This document shows, piece after piece, positions 1-8,068 of a DNA stretch of 64,000 nucleotides (position 1 is its first letter; each line of letters begins with the position of its first letter). Both the position numbers and the translations under genes were made by a program. Below the pieces are notes generated by a model. The model had not been told where the DNA came from and searched no databases. It saw only the letters and a program-made list of their open reading frames with translations. The stretch covers positions 2,243,385-2,307,384 of the forward strand of contig CP070777.1 in assembly GCA_020346225.1 (NCBI GenBank). Reading direction: 5' to 3'. The DNA is from Candidatus Zixiibacteriota bacterium (lineage in GTDB: Bacteria; Zixibacteria; MSB-5A5; GN15; FEB-12).

Positions 1-2
1 AG

Positions 3-1439
3 CAGTATGTCGCGTCTTTAAAGAAGTTGCGGCCGAACATATACAAGTGGGATCAGCTTATTGAAGATGTGACCAGTCATCCGGCGACGAAGCGAACGGT
101 GGCCGGTCACGGCTGGACATTCAGGGCGGCGCATGACGAAAAGCTCGGGGGCAAAGTTACCACCACCTCACATCTCACCGAGCAGCCGATCAGCCGCTAC
201 CTGTCAGTCATCCGGTCTCCTGAAGACATGTACGCCAACTGTGACATGAAGCGGCTGATGTTTCACCTGACCGGGACCTGCACCGGGGGGCGCTGCGCCG
301 GCTGGGCCGCCCTCAACGCCATGTTCATAACCACCTGGGAGATGGACAAAGACCTCGGCACCGATTACCACGGTCGCTTTCTGATATGGCTGGCTCACGC
401 CCAGGATGAAGATATCACCATATCGGGGGCCCTTACCGACGCCAAGGGCGACCGCACTAAAGCGCCCTCGCAGCAGGACGACGCCGACGCTTTCTTGCAT
501 ATCGTCGAGAGACGCGACGACGGCATAGTCGTGCGCGGCGCCAAGCTGATGATCTGCGGCGTCGCGGCGGCCAACGAGATTTTCGTCCTGCCGGGGTCAG
601 CCTACAATGAAGAGGATGCGGATTACTGCGTGTCATTTGTGATTCCACGCGACATTGAAGGTCTTACCATAGTCGAGACGCGCCATCCCAACGATTCCCG
701 CGACGAAGAGGACGGTTTTGACAACCCGGTCACCCAGGGAGGTATCACCCAGGCCTTTCTTTTCTTCGAGGATGTGTTTGTGCCAAGCGAGCGGGTTTTT
801 ATGTGCGGCGAGCATGATTACACGGGGAAGGCCGTGGGCTATTTTGTCAATCCCTACCGGGCGGCTATCGGCGGCTGCGTGGCCGGTCAGGGGGATATCA
901 AAATCGGTTCGGCCATTCTCACCGCCCGCGCCAACGGCCTTTCGTCGAAGATCTTCAAAGACAAACTGGTCCAGATGGTCATCAATAACGAAACCACCTA
1001 CGGCCTCGGTCTGGCGGCTGCCGTCAGGGGAAAAAGGCATGAGTCCGGGGCCTGGCTCTGTGATACTCTGCTGTCCAATGTCAACAAAGTGCACGTAGCC
1101 ACCCTGCCGTATAATACGTCGGTCCTAGCGCAGGATATTGCCGGCGGTATCGGTGAAACCGGCTGCATGCCGTCGTCGAAGGATTTTGATTCGGAAAAGT
1201 ACGGTCATTTGATCGAGAAATACATGAAGGCGCATCATTCGGCCGAGGCGCGTGCCCGGGCGGCGCGTCTGGTCGAATGGTGCACGCTCGGTTCGGGGGT
1301 GCCGGGGTGTATGCACGGGGGAGGGTCGCCCGACGGCGCCAAACTTTTCATTCGCGCTGCTGCTAAACTGGAGGAAAAGGCCGAGATCGCCCGGCGGTTG
1401 GCGGGTATTGACGAAGAGATGCCGGAGCCGGGGAAGTAG
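3..1439 (+). CDS. 4-hydroxybutyryl-CoA dehydratase / HpaB-family flavoprotein, 5'-truncated by window edge
   Basis: The reading frame is open to the first bases of the window. The codons before the TTG at 27 (read QYVASLKK) align with the N-terminus of Clostridium 4-hydroxybutyryl-CoA dehydratase, so the true start lies a few codons outside. About 478 residues are visible, against roughly 490 for that family. The family includes FAD- and [4Fe-4S]-dependent dehydratases (4-hydroxybutyryl-CoA to crotonyl-CoA) and the HpaB 4-hydroxyphenylacetate monooxygenases. Family landmarks seen are TDPKGDR-like ALTDAKGDR, the IVVRGAK block and a C-terminal MHGGGSP. Compared from memory with the Clostridium enzyme, the cluster ligands differ: the two N-terminal Cys are C-x4-C (279-281 and 294-296) rather than C-x3-C, and the His ligand position is Tyr (855-857), seven codons before a conserved Cys (876-878). 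The exact reaction is therefore uncertain. It converges on the alcohol dehydrogenase, so the two are not one operon. Confidence 0.85.
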   Translation, partial: QYVASLKKLRPNIYKWDQLIEDVTSHPATKRTVAGHGWTFRAAHDEKLGGKVTTTSHLTEQPISRYLSVIRSPEDMYANCDMKRLMFHLTGTCTGGRCAGWAALNAMFITTWEMDKDLGTDYHGRFLIWLAHAQDEDITISGALTDAKGDRTKAPSQQDDADAFLHIVERRDDGIVVRGAKLMICGVAAANEIFVLPGSAYNEEDADYCVSFVIPRDIEGLTIVETRHPNDSRDEEDGFDNPVTQGGITQAFLFFEDVFVPSERVFMCGEHDYTGKAVGYFVNPYRAAIGGCVAGQGDIKIGSAILTARANGLSSKIFKDKLVQMVINNETTYGLGLAAAVRGKRHESGAWLCDTLLSNVNKVHVATLPYNTSVLAQDIAGGIGETGCMPSSKDFDSEKYGHLIEKYMKAHHSAEARARAARLVEWCTLGSGVPGCMHGGGSPDGAKLFIRAAAKLEEKAEIARRLAGIDEEMPEPGK

Positions 1440-1451
1440 CCGTCCGGTGAC

Positions 1452-2456
1452 CTAATTTTTCAACACCATCCGGTAGCGGGCCTTGCCCTGGCGGGTTCGG
1501 TCAACGGCCGTGTTGACATCAGTCATCGGCACGGCCTCAGTCTGGGCTTTGATTCCGTGGCGCGCGGCCAGCTGGAACATTTCGCGCATGGCCATGCGCC
1601 CGCCGATGGGGCTGCCGACCACCGATTTCTGCTGCAGAATGAGGCTGAAGGCCGGAATGACCAGCGGATTGGCCACTGCTCCCACGAGACACAGCTTCCC
1701 TTTGGGTTTAAGCACGTTCAGAACGGCCGGCCAGTCCATATCGACGTGAACGGTCGAGATGATGAAATTCAGCGTCCCGGCCGCTTTTTCCAGGGCACCT
1801 TTTTCCGTGAGCGGAATGAAGTAATGCGCTCCCAGATTTCGGGCTTCGTCTTCCTTATCCGGTGACGTCGAAAAGGCGGTGACTTTGCATCCGAAAGCGC
1901 GGGCGAACTGAAGGGCCAAATGGCCCAGGCCGCCGATGCCGATGACGCCTACTTTCATGTGCGGCTCGACATCGAAACTTCGCAGGGGGTTGTATACGGT
2001 AATGCCGCCGCACAGAAGGGGGGCGGCATTCTCGGATTCAATCTGTTCGGGGATGGCGAAAGCAAACCGGCTGTCGGTTCGGATCATGTCGGCGAACCCG
2101 CCGTAATTGCCCATGCAGGTGGCTTTGATGTCGGGGCACAGGTTATGGTCGCCCCGCATGCAGTAGTCGCAATGGTAACAGGCGCCGCTCTGCCACCCGA
2201 CGCCCACCCGCTCGCCTTTTTCGAAGGCCATGACACCGACACCGACGTCGGTCACGGTTCCGACAATCTCATGACCCGGCACCAGGGGGTACTCGCTCAG
2301 CTGCCAGTCATTGTCAATCAGGTGTATGTCGCTGTGGCAGACACCGCAGTGGGTTATCTCGATATCGATGTCAAAGGGCGCCAGCGGCATGGGTTCGTAG
2401 GTGAATTCCTTGAGGCGAGCCTTCTCTTTCATGGCCGCATAACAGTGTATCTCCAT
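1452..2456 (-). CDS. zinc-dependent alcohol dehydrogenase (YahK/cinnamyl-alcohol dehydrogenase type)
   Basis: A 334-residue medium-chain dehydrogenase, full length for the YahK/AdhC branch. It would interconvert aldehydes and alcohols with NAD(P)H in the cytoplasm. Seen: catalytic zinc motif GVCHSD near residue 40, PGHE near 62, a structural-zinc Cys4 knot (C-x2-C-x2-C-x7-C, in CYHCDYCMRGDHNLC) and the Rossmann motif GIGGLGHLALQ. The ATG is preceded by AAGGAGATCGCG, a strong ribosome site that fixes the start. Substrate cannot be told from sequence. The upstream neighbour on the same strand is the CYTH gene, 124 bases away, so it is probably transcribed separately. Confidence 0.92.
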   Translation of the reverse strand: MEIHCYAAMKEKARLKEFTYEPMPLAPFDIDIEITHCGVCHSDIHLIDNDWQLSEYPLVPGHEIVGTVTDVGVGVMAFEKGERVGVGWQSGACYHCDYCMRGDHNLCPDIKATCMGNYGGFADMIRTDSRFAFAIPEQIESENAAPLLCGGITVYNPLRSFDVEPHMKVGVIGIGGLGHLALQFARAFGCKVTAFSTSPDKEDEARNLGAHYFIPLTEKGALEKAAGTLNFIISTVHVDMDWPAVLNVLKPKGKLCLVGAVANPLVIPAFSLILQQKSVVGSPIGGRMAMREMFQLAARHGIKAQTEAVPMTDVNTAVDRTRQGKARYRMVLKN

Positions 2457-2580
2457 CGCGATCTCCTTTGCGTCTATCTAATTCTACGGCACGAACCCCG
2501 GAAGTTGCACGTGTGAGCCGCGGATGCGCCCATGTCCCGTTCTACGTACTCTCATGGAGAGAACGGCCGCCCGGTGACAG

Positions 2581-3219
2581 TCAGAAGATGTTCGCCTTCC
2601 TGAGGGCACGGTGAAACTTGCTTTCTTCCTGATGCGCGAAAGGAATGTCAAGGGAGTGAAACAACTTGCGAAGCTTATCCTCGATAACATCAAGGTTCTT
2701 GGTGTCCTTCAGTTCGAGCTCCAGCTCGTAATCGACCGAACCGTCGTTGTACTCCGTTTTGTCAATCTCCAGAAGGTAATTGTAGTCGGCGATCTTGAAG
2801 ACTTTCTTCTGGCGGATGTTTTCAAACATGACCAGCCGCGTGAGGCTGCGCTGACCGATCTGCTGCTTGACGAAGTCCATGGGCATGGTGGCGACTGACA
2901 TGACATCCCGGCTGAGACTGATAATATCAAGGGCCTGTCCGCGCGGTATTTCGGCCTCGATTTCCTGCCTGACCACGGCTATGCCCTCGGCGGTCGGGAT
3001 GCTCTTGACAGTGACCAGGCCGCGGCTGTTTTCGGCGCGCACCCGCAGCGCCCAGCCCTTTTTCGACAGACGGCGGTCTTCGGTGTCGAAGAAAGCGTTG
3101 GTGTAGCGCTCTTCCTGCTCAATCTGACCGAGAAATCCCACCAGTTTGAGGTAGTTGGTAAAGGAACCCAGATCGAGCTTTACCTCGATTTCCCGGTTTA
3201 TGTCGCTGGCATCACCCAT
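2581..3219 (-). CDS. CYTH domain protein (class IV adenylate cyclase / triphosphate tunnel family)
   Basis: 212 residues spanning one CYTH domain. The diagnostic ExExK signature is near the N-terminus (EIEVK), followed by the alternating charged strands of the tunnel (WALRVR, VTVKS, YELELEL). Family members hydrolyse triphosphates such as thiamine triphosphate or inorganic triphosphate, or make cAMP; which one applies here is not decidable. There is no Shine-Dalgarno before the ATG. Instead a -10 box (TATAAT) lies seven bases upstream of the ATG, with TTGTCC 17 bases further up, so the message may be leaderless. It follows rng on the same strand after 161 bases that contain a hairpin, which supports separate transcription. 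Confidence 0.88.
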   Translation of the reverse strand: MGDASDINREIEVKLDLGSFTNYLKLVGFLGQIEQEERYTNAFFDTEDRRLSKKGWALRVRAENSRGLVTVKSIPTAEGIAVVRQEIEAEIPRGQALDIISLSRDVMSVATMPMDFVKQQIGQRSLTRLVMFENIRQKKVFKIADYNYLLEIDKTEYNDGSVDYELELELKDTKNLDVIEDKLRKLFHSLDIPFAHQEESKFHRALRKANIF

Positions 3220-3226
3220 GCTTCAA

Positions 3227-3255
3227 ATTATATAACGAAAGGCCGCCCCGGACAA
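3227..3255 (-). promoter_or_regulatory. sigma-70-like promoter of the CYTH gene, leaderless geometry
   Basis: On the minus strand TTGTCC (3250-3255), a 17-base spacer, then a perfect TATAAT (3227-3232). Only TTGAAGC separates the -10 box from the ATG at 3219, so transcription should begin at or beside the start codon. Confidence 0.5.
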
Positions 3256-3309
3256 GGAATTAATTCTGTTGCCTGAGCGTACCGGCCAGAGCCGACAAGA
3301 AATGTCCGG

Positions 3310-3337
3310 CTTTGCCGCGCGGGGCCGGGCGGCAAAG
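3310..3337 (-). terminator. hairpin downstream of rng
   Basis: Perfect 9-base stem CTTTGCCGC/GCGGCAAAG around a 10-base loop, 44 bases past the rng stop codon on the minus strand. No clear T-run follows, so it may be a weak or Rho-assisted terminator, or a 3'-end protecting hairpin. Confidence 0.4.
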
Positions 3338-3380
3338 TCGCCGGCCGTGTCCCGACCGTCAGTCCTTCCGCCCGCCGGAT

Positions 3381-4919
3381 TCACACTTTGTAGCGGTCGG
3401 TTATATCTTCGTTGCTCTCGGCGTTGAAGACCTTGAAATCCTGAAGCTGGATGGTGGTGTCCCGCACGACATTTATCTGGAACCGGTGGATTTTCATTAT
3501 TCGGCTAACCCGGTTAGCCCCGTTTTCGATCATTGATTCCGCCAGGAGGGGGCTGATGGCCAGGTTGAACCGCTTGAATTTCTTGTCGGCCCCGGCGCGC
3601 GTGAACCAGCGTTCAATCTTCATGGCCATGGTCTCTTTGGAGAGAACCCGTCCCAGGCCGCCGCAGTACGGGCACGGTTCACTGAGCACATGAAGGTGCG
3701 AGGGGCGCACCCTTTCGCGCGTCATTTCCACGATGCCGAAGTCGGTGACCGGGTTGATGGCCCGCTTGGCGCGGTCGTGCCGGAAGCAGTTTTTGAATTC
3801 TTCGTACAGGCGGCGGCGGTTCTCCCGGTTGTACATATCGATGAAGTCACAGATAATCAGGCCGCCGATATCGCGAAGGCGGATCTGCCGGGCGATCTCA
3901 CGGGCCGCCAGCAGATTGGTCTGGTAGATGGTCGACTCCTGGTCGGTGCTGCCCACGTAGCGGCCGGTGTTGACATCGATCGTAACCATAGCCTCGGTCT
4001 GGTCAATCACCAGGTAGGCCCCCTTCCTGATCCAAACCTTACGATCGAGCATCTTCTCGATTTCCGGTTCGAGATTGTACAGGTCGAAGAGGGGATGAGC
4101 GCCCCTGTAAAGCTCGACCCGCTGTTTCAGTTTCGGGGCCACCTGCCGGGCGAATGAAATCACTTTCTTGTAGTCCGCTTTATCGTCGACCACCACCCGC
4201 TCGACATCTTCAGTGAAGATGTCACGGATCATGGACACGATCAGTTCCGCCTCTTTGTGGATCAGAGCGGGCGCCCGGGACTGGTCGCCCTTTTTCTTCA
4301 GCTTGGCCCACAGGCGGAGGAGTCGTTTAACGTCGGATCGAAAGTCACTCTCGCTTTTGCCCTCGGCCTCGGTGCGGGCGATCAGCCCGAACCCTTCCGG
4401 CCGCAGCGGCCCGAGCAGTTTTCTGAGACGTTTTTTCTCCGGCCAGCTGGAGATCCGTTTGGAGATTCGGATGTGGTCATCGTCGGGCACCAGGACCACG
4501 TGGCGTCCGGGGATGGATACGTCTGTCGAAATGCGCGGTCCCTTGGTTGAAATCGGTTCTTTGATGATCTGAACCAGGATTTCCTGATTTTTCTTAAGAA
4601 CCGTTTCGATTCCCTGGCGGCGTTTTTTTCGGACTATCTCGGCCGGGGCTTCCTCTTCCTCAAACTCGTCGGAGTCGAACCGTCGGCCATAATCGGTGCC
4701 GATATCGGAAGAGTGCAGATAGGCGGCTTTGGACATCCCGATATCGATAAAGGCCGCCTGCATCCCCGGCAGGACCGTTTTTATTACGCCTTTGTAGATG
4801 TCACCGACAATGCGGTCGTTGTCGGAGCGCTCCACCTGAAGCTCCACGAGCTTGTCATCCTCCAGAATGGCCCCGCGCGTTTCGTACTCGGTGGAGTTTA
4901 TGAGTATTTCTTTTTTCAT
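3381..4919 (-). CDS. rng: ribonuclease G/E family endoribonuclease
   Basis: 512 residues, the length of RNase G rather than RNase E, with no long C-terminal scaffold. It cleaves single-stranded AU-rich RNA 5'-end-dependently in rRNA maturation and mRNA decay. An S1-like domain with a charged insertion occupies about residues 35-135. The DNase-I-like catalytic region carries the acidic residues of TIDVNTGRYVG and IICDFIDM, and the zinc-link motif CPYCGGLG is near residue 428. Start ATG at 4919 begins 7 bases after the fmt stop. It is the last gene of yajC-def-fmt-rng. That order (translocase accessory, formyl-Met processing, RNase) is consistent with a housekeeping operon. Confidence 0.95.
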   Translation of the reverse strand: MKKEILINSTEYETRGAILEDDKLVELQVERSDNDRIVGDIYKGVIKTVLPGMQAAFIDIGMSKAAYLHSSDIGTDYGRRFDSDEFEEEEAPAEIVRKKRRQGIETVLKKNQEILVQIIKEPISTKGPRISTDVSIPGRHVVLVPDDDHIRISKRISSWPEKKRLRKLLGPLRPEGFGLIARTEAEGKSESDFRSDVKRLLRLWAKLKKKGDQSRAPALIHKEAELIVSMIRDIFTEDVERVVVDDKADYKKVISFARQVAPKLKQRVELYRGAHPLFDLYNLEPEIEKMLDRKVWIRKGAYLVIDQTEAMVTIDVNTGRYVGSTDQESTIYQTNLLAAREIARQIRLRDIGGLIICDFIDMYNRENRRRLYEEFKNCFRHDRAKRAINPVTDFGIVEMTRERVRPSHLHVLSEPCPYCGGLGRVLSKETMAMKIERWFTRAGADKKFKRFNLAISPLLAESMIENGANRVSRIMKIHRFQINVVRDTTIQLQDFKVFNAESNEDITDRYKV

Positions 4920-4926
4920 TGTCCTG

Positions 4927-5868
4927 TCAGCTCCCCTTTTTACCCAGTATCTCGCCTGGTTGCGGTTTAAATCCGTTGATGAAAGAACTTCCGTCCATCT
5001 GTTTTTTTCCTTCCGGAATGAGGCTGGTCAGTTCGATGGCCGATTCGGCACACTGTACCAGCAGAATCTTTTTGGTGTTGATAATACTCCCCGGTCTTGT
5101 CCCCGGGGGGCCCTGCTGAGGGCTCAAGCGGCAGGAGAGAATCTTCAGCTTCCTACCCCTGAAAGAGGTATAGGCGCCCGGTTTGCTGGAAAGCCCGCGG
5201 ATGAAATTGCGCACCTTCTCGGCGGGGAAGCCGAAATCAATCAGGGCATCGAAGGGCCCGATTTTCGGAGCGGCGCTGGCCTGCGATTCGTCCTGGGGCG
5301 CCGGGGCGTGCCGGCCGCTCTCAATGATGTCGATGGTCCGCAAGAGGAACGGCCCGGCCAGTCGGGACAGTCTCTCGTAGAGCGTGTCGTAGCGGTCGTC
5401 GGGGTCTATGACCGCTTTCTCCTGAAGGATAATATCCCCGGTATCGACCTTGCTCTTGAGGCGAAAGCTGGTCAGGCCGGTTTCGGTTTCGCCGTTGATC
5501 AAGGCCCAGTTGATCGGCGCCGCCCCGCGGTAGCGGGGCAAGAGCGAAGCGTGGATGTTTATCGAGCCGTGCTTCGGCAGGCTGAAAAGCTTTTTGGGCA
5601 GGATGCGAAAGGCGACCACCACGATCAGGTCGGGCTGCATGGCCTCGATTCGGCGCTGAAAGGCATCGTCTTTAAGCGATACCGGCTTGAGGGTTTCGCA
5701 GCCGAGACGGTCGGCCAGCTGCGAGACCTCGCTGGGCGTCAGCTTTTTTCCGCGGCCGGCCGGTTTGTCGGGGCCGGTGACCACGGCCAGAACCTCGTGA
5801 GTGCTCTGGTGCAGCGCCTCAAGAGGCGGGCAGGCGAAGGCGGGCGTGCCCATGAAAACGATCTTCAT
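4927..5868 (-). CDS. fmt: methionyl-tRNA formyltransferase
   Basis: 313 residues, the usual length. It formylates Met-tRNA(fMet) using 10-formyltetrahydrofolate, ahead of translation initiation. Seen: the N-terminal MKIVFMGTPAFA block, the folate-site signature INIHASLLPRYRGAAPI with its catalytic Asn-His, and a C-terminal OB-like domain (PGAYTSFRGRKLKIL). It lies between def and rng in the same direction; def and fmt adjacent is the classic pairing, because peptide deformylase removes the formyl group this enzyme adds. Confidence 0.97.
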   Translation of the reverse strand: MKIVFMGTPAFACPPLEALHQSTHEVLAVVTGPDKPAGRGKKLTPSEVSQLADRLGCETLKPVSLKDDAFQRRIEAMQPDLIVVVAFRILPKKLFSLPKHGSINIHASLLPRYRGAAPINWALINGETETGLTSFRLKSKVDTGDIILQEKAVIDPDDRYDTLYERLSRLAGPFLLRTIDIIESGRHAPAPQDESQASAAPKIGPFDALIDFGFPAEKVRNFIRGLSSKPGAYTSFRGRKLKILSCRLSPQQGPPGTRPGSIINTKKILLVQCAESAIELTSLIPEGKKQMDGSSFINGFKPQPGEILGKKGS

Positions 5869-5938
5869 ACACTGTTGTTATCGTGGCGATGCGATACGGA
5901 AGGTCGGCGAGAGCGGGGAATAATGCCGGGCAACCCGA

Positions 5939-6445
5939 CTACGACGCTTTAGACAGCTTTCTCAATCGCCCTTTCAGCATGGATCTGGCCATCGGCGACA
6001 GGTAATCGATGAACAGCTTGCCGCTCAGATGATCATTCTCGTGAAGAATGGCCCTGGCGGCAACGCCGTTGGCCTCAAACGTGAATGTAACGCCGTCTAA
6101 ATCTTTGGCCCTGACTTTGACTCTGGCCGGTCGCTCGATTTTTTGATAAATCCCGGGGAACGACAGACAACCCTCCTCGAATTCAACCGGGTCGCCCGTC
6201 TCAATGATTTCCGGGTTAATGAAAACTCTGAGCTTCTCAGTAATGTCAACGGCGGACAGGTCTATAATGAAGACCCGCTTCAAAACGCCGATCTGGACCG
6301 CCGAAAGGCCAAGGCCCTTAGCTTTTTTTAGCGTGTCGGTCAGGTCCGACACCAAATCTTTGATCTCCTGGTTGATCTCATCAACCTCTTCGGAGACTTC
6401 CCGCAAAACCGGGTCGCCATAGATGACGATCGGTCGCTCAGCCAC
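5939..6445 (-). CDS. def: peptide deformylase
   Basis: 168 residues. It removes the formyl group from nascent peptides using a bound metal ion (usually Fe2+). All three family motifs are present: motif 1 as GLSAVQIG (Ser-Ala-Val where GLAAPQ is usual), motif 2 EEGCLSFPG with the metal Cys, and motif 3 HENDH with both His ligands and the catalytic Glu. The start is GTG at 6445, set by GGAG seven bases upstream. It sits 15 bases after yajC and 70 before fmt in one transcription unit. Confidence 0.96.
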   Translation of the reverse strand: MAERPIVIYGDPVLREVSEEVDEINQEIKDLVSDLTDTLKKAKGLGLSAVQIGVLKRVFIIDLSAVDITEKLRVFINPEIIETGDPVEFEEGCLSFPGIYQKIERPARVKVRAKDLDGVTFTFEANGVAARAILHENDHLSGKLFIDYLSPMARSMLKGRLRKLSKAS

Positions 6446-6460
6446 GATTACTCCCTGAAT

Positions 6461-6778
6461 CTAATTATCCACTCGGGCGGCGATGGAGGACTTTAGAAAT
6501 TCCATCTTGACATTTTCGCCGATTTTTATGACTACCCGATTTCTGTCATCGTCGATCGCGAAAATGGTCCCGAACATGCCGCCGCTGGTTACAACTTTGT
6601 CGCCTCTTTTGAGGCTGGCCAGAAGCTGCTCGTGCTCCTTCTGTTTCTTTCGCTGAGGCCTTATGAGCATCAAATACATAATCAGGAAGATTATGGCAAA
6701 GAAACCCAGCGTGACGAAGCCGGACCCCTGGCCCCCCTGACCACCTCCGGCCATGAGAATTGGTAAACTGAAATCCAA
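6461..6778 (-). CDS. yajC: preprotein translocase accessory subunit YajC
   Basis: A small single-span membrane protein (about 105 residues) of the SecDF-YajC complex. A Gly-rich N-terminus leads into one hydrophobic segment (FFAIIFLIMYLMLI), then the family landmark RPQRKKQKEHEQLL and the GDKVVTSGGMFG block. Several in-frame starts exist. TTG at 6778 is preferred because AGGAG (6788-6792) lies nine bases upstream, whereas the codon at 6787 abuts that site. First gene of the yajC-def-fmt-rng run, with a promoter candidate about 115 bases upstream. Confidence 0.93.
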   Translation of the reverse strand: MDFSLPILMAGGGQGGQGSGFVTLGFFAIIFLIMYLMLIRPQRKKQKEHEQLLASLKRGDKVVTSGGMFGTIFAIDDDRNRVVIKIGENVKMEFLKSSIAARVDN

Positions 6779-6892
6779 GAAACACAACTCCTTATATTTA
6801 TCGTAATACCGGCCCGCAACCTTAGCCGTCTTTTCCCTGTGGTCGGCTAAATACGGGCTAAGCTTTTGAATATCAAGCTATAATCGCACGGC

Positions 6893-6921
6893 AATATAGG
6901 CACCGGGGCCATTTCTGCCAA
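6893..6921 (-). promoter_or_regulatory. sigma-70-like promoter for yajC-def-fmt-rng
   Basis: On the minus strand TTGGCA (6916-6921), 17-base spacer, TATATT (6893-6898), leading toward yajC with a leader of roughly 110 bases. The match is good; activity is inferred. Confidence 0.45.
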
Positions 6922-7019
6922 GTTTTAAATTCAATCCTTAAACATTCGGCACCGAGCGGAGTTCCCTAACCCTAAGAAGCTGGCGAACCGTAACTTACAA
7001 GACAGACCGGGTTTCCGTA

Positions 7020-7490
7020 TCAGGACCCGCTTTCAAAATACAGGTCGGCGAATTCGTCCACGAGTTTCCGCAGGGTGGTGGTGTGCTCGGAGGCAGTTGT
7101 CTGCTTGCATTTCATGGCGTAAAAAAGCATGCGGTGAAGCAGGCTCAGTTGGGCCTGATACTTGAGGTAGACTTCGCCGTCCGACGGGTCGGCCGGTTTG
7201 AGACGCTGTGTCATGAAATACTGCGCCACTATCTCCATGAATCGGCCGGCATGCTGTTCTTTATTGTTCACCCAGCGGATCAGCTGGTTGTAGTTCTTTT
7301 CGCCGGCGGCGGCCAGTCTGGTGATCTCGGCCATGCTCTTTTCGATGGTGGTGATGTTCTCTTTCAAAAGAGAGATGCGCAACTGGTCGTCGTAGATGCC
7401 ACAGGGAATCTCGCAGTGGGCATAAGCAGCCGGCGCCGATCCCAGCATCAGAAGCATCACGGCGACCAGGGCAGTGAGACTTGCTTTCAT
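7020..7490 (-). CDS. exported nickel superoxide dismutase homologue (Sod_Ni family)
   Basis: 156 residues. A clear Sec signal peptide ends in AYA, and cleavage there leaves HCEIPCGIYDD at the N-terminus. That matches the nickel hook of NiSOD (His1, Cys2, Pro5, Cys6, Gly7, Tyr9, Asp10 in HCDLPCGVYD). NiSOD dismutates superoxide with a nickel held by the N-terminal amine, His1 and two Cys thiolates. In Streptomyces the hook is exposed by a dedicated peptidase; here signal peptidase could do it and place the enzyme in the periplasm. The remaining roughly 130 residues are helical, with family blocks near NYNQLIRWVNNKEQHA. The start is firm: GGGAGG seven bases upstream. No SodX peptidase lies nearby. 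Activity is inferred; the C-terminus diverges from characterised enzymes. Confidence 0.88.
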   Translation of the reverse strand: MKASLTALVAVMLLMLGSAPAAYAHCEIPCGIYDDQLRISLLKENITTIEKSMAEITRLAAAGEKNYNQLIRWVNNKEQHAGRFMEIVAQYFMTQRLKPADPSDGEVYLKYQAQLSLLHRMLFYAMKCKQTTASEHTTTLRKLVDEFADLYFESGS

Positions 7491-7600
7491 TTTCTTTCCT
7501 CCCGTTTCGGTATTTGACGGGTATTGGGTTTACAGTTGATACGTTCTGTCGGTATGGCAGCGCCAGATTATCGGGCCGGTGGGCGAACCGGACTGAAAAA

Positions 7601-7624
7601 GAAAGCCGGCGGCGGCCGGCTTTC
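7601..7624 (-). terminator. Rho-independent terminator of the DUF2953-gerW unit
   Basis: Perfect 10-base stem GAAAGCCGGC/GCCGGCTTTC with a 4-base loop, 27 bases past the gerW stop. On the minus strand it is followed by five T residues (A-run at 7596-7600). The plus strand also shows TTTT after it, so it may act both ways. Confidence 0.75.
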
Positions 7625-7651
7625 TTTTGCACGGAAGCTTACACGTTCGGT

Positions 7652-8068
7652 TCACTTTTCTGAAGCTTCGGTTTCGTCTTCAGACGACTCCGTCTGCTCT
7701 TTGTCCTTTTCGGATTTAAATTTCTCGGTCCACTCCGAGAATTTACGGGCGAAATCCGGAATGGCGTCGATGATATCCCCCCACTTGCCTTTGACGGCCG
7801 GAAGCAGTGATACACCACGGTCGTCCATGATGATGAAGGCGGCCGGTTCGATCTTCGCGCCGCCGCCGCCGCCGCCTCCGAAACCGGAACCTTTCTTTTC
7901 CTCCTCGCCCTGGCCGCCGCCGGCGCCAAAGCCGACGGAGATCTTTACGACCGGGATAACCGTCCTCTGGCCCACCGTAATGGGCTGGCCGATAATCGTC
8001 TCCGACCGTGATATCTCTCTGAGTTCGCCGACCACGCCCTTCAGAAGCTCCACGACGTTATTGGTCAT
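7652..8068 (-). CDS. GerW (YtfJ) family protein
   Basis: 138 residues. The family core VGQRTVIPVVKISVGFGAGGG is followed by a glycine run encoded by a short GCC-type triplet repeat (about 7859-7877), then the AFIIMDDRGVSLLP block. The C-terminal 40 residues are acidic and probably disordered. GerW proteins are best known from Bacillus spore germination, but homologues occur in many non-sporulating bacteria with unknown role. ATG at 8068 has GGAG seven bases upstream and overlaps the end of the DUF2953 gene by 11 bases, which implies translational coupling. The same DUF2953/GerW pairing occurs in Bacillus as ytfI-ytfJ. Confidence 0.88.
   Translation of the reverse strand: MTNNVVELLKGVVGELREISRSETIIGQPITVGQRTVIPVVKISVGFGAGGGQGEEEKKGSGFGGGGGGGAKIEPAAFIIMDDRGVSLLPAVKGKWGDIIDAIPDFARKFSEWTEKFKSEKDKEQTESSEDETEASEK

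Noticed and set aside
4852-5952. 366-codon open frame antisense to fmt
   Set aside because: Shadow frame; fmt motifs are unmistakable on the minus strand.
7859-7877. GCC-type triplet run as a phase-variable repeat
   Set aside because: It encodes the glycine run normal for GerW proteins; triplet changes would not shift the frame.
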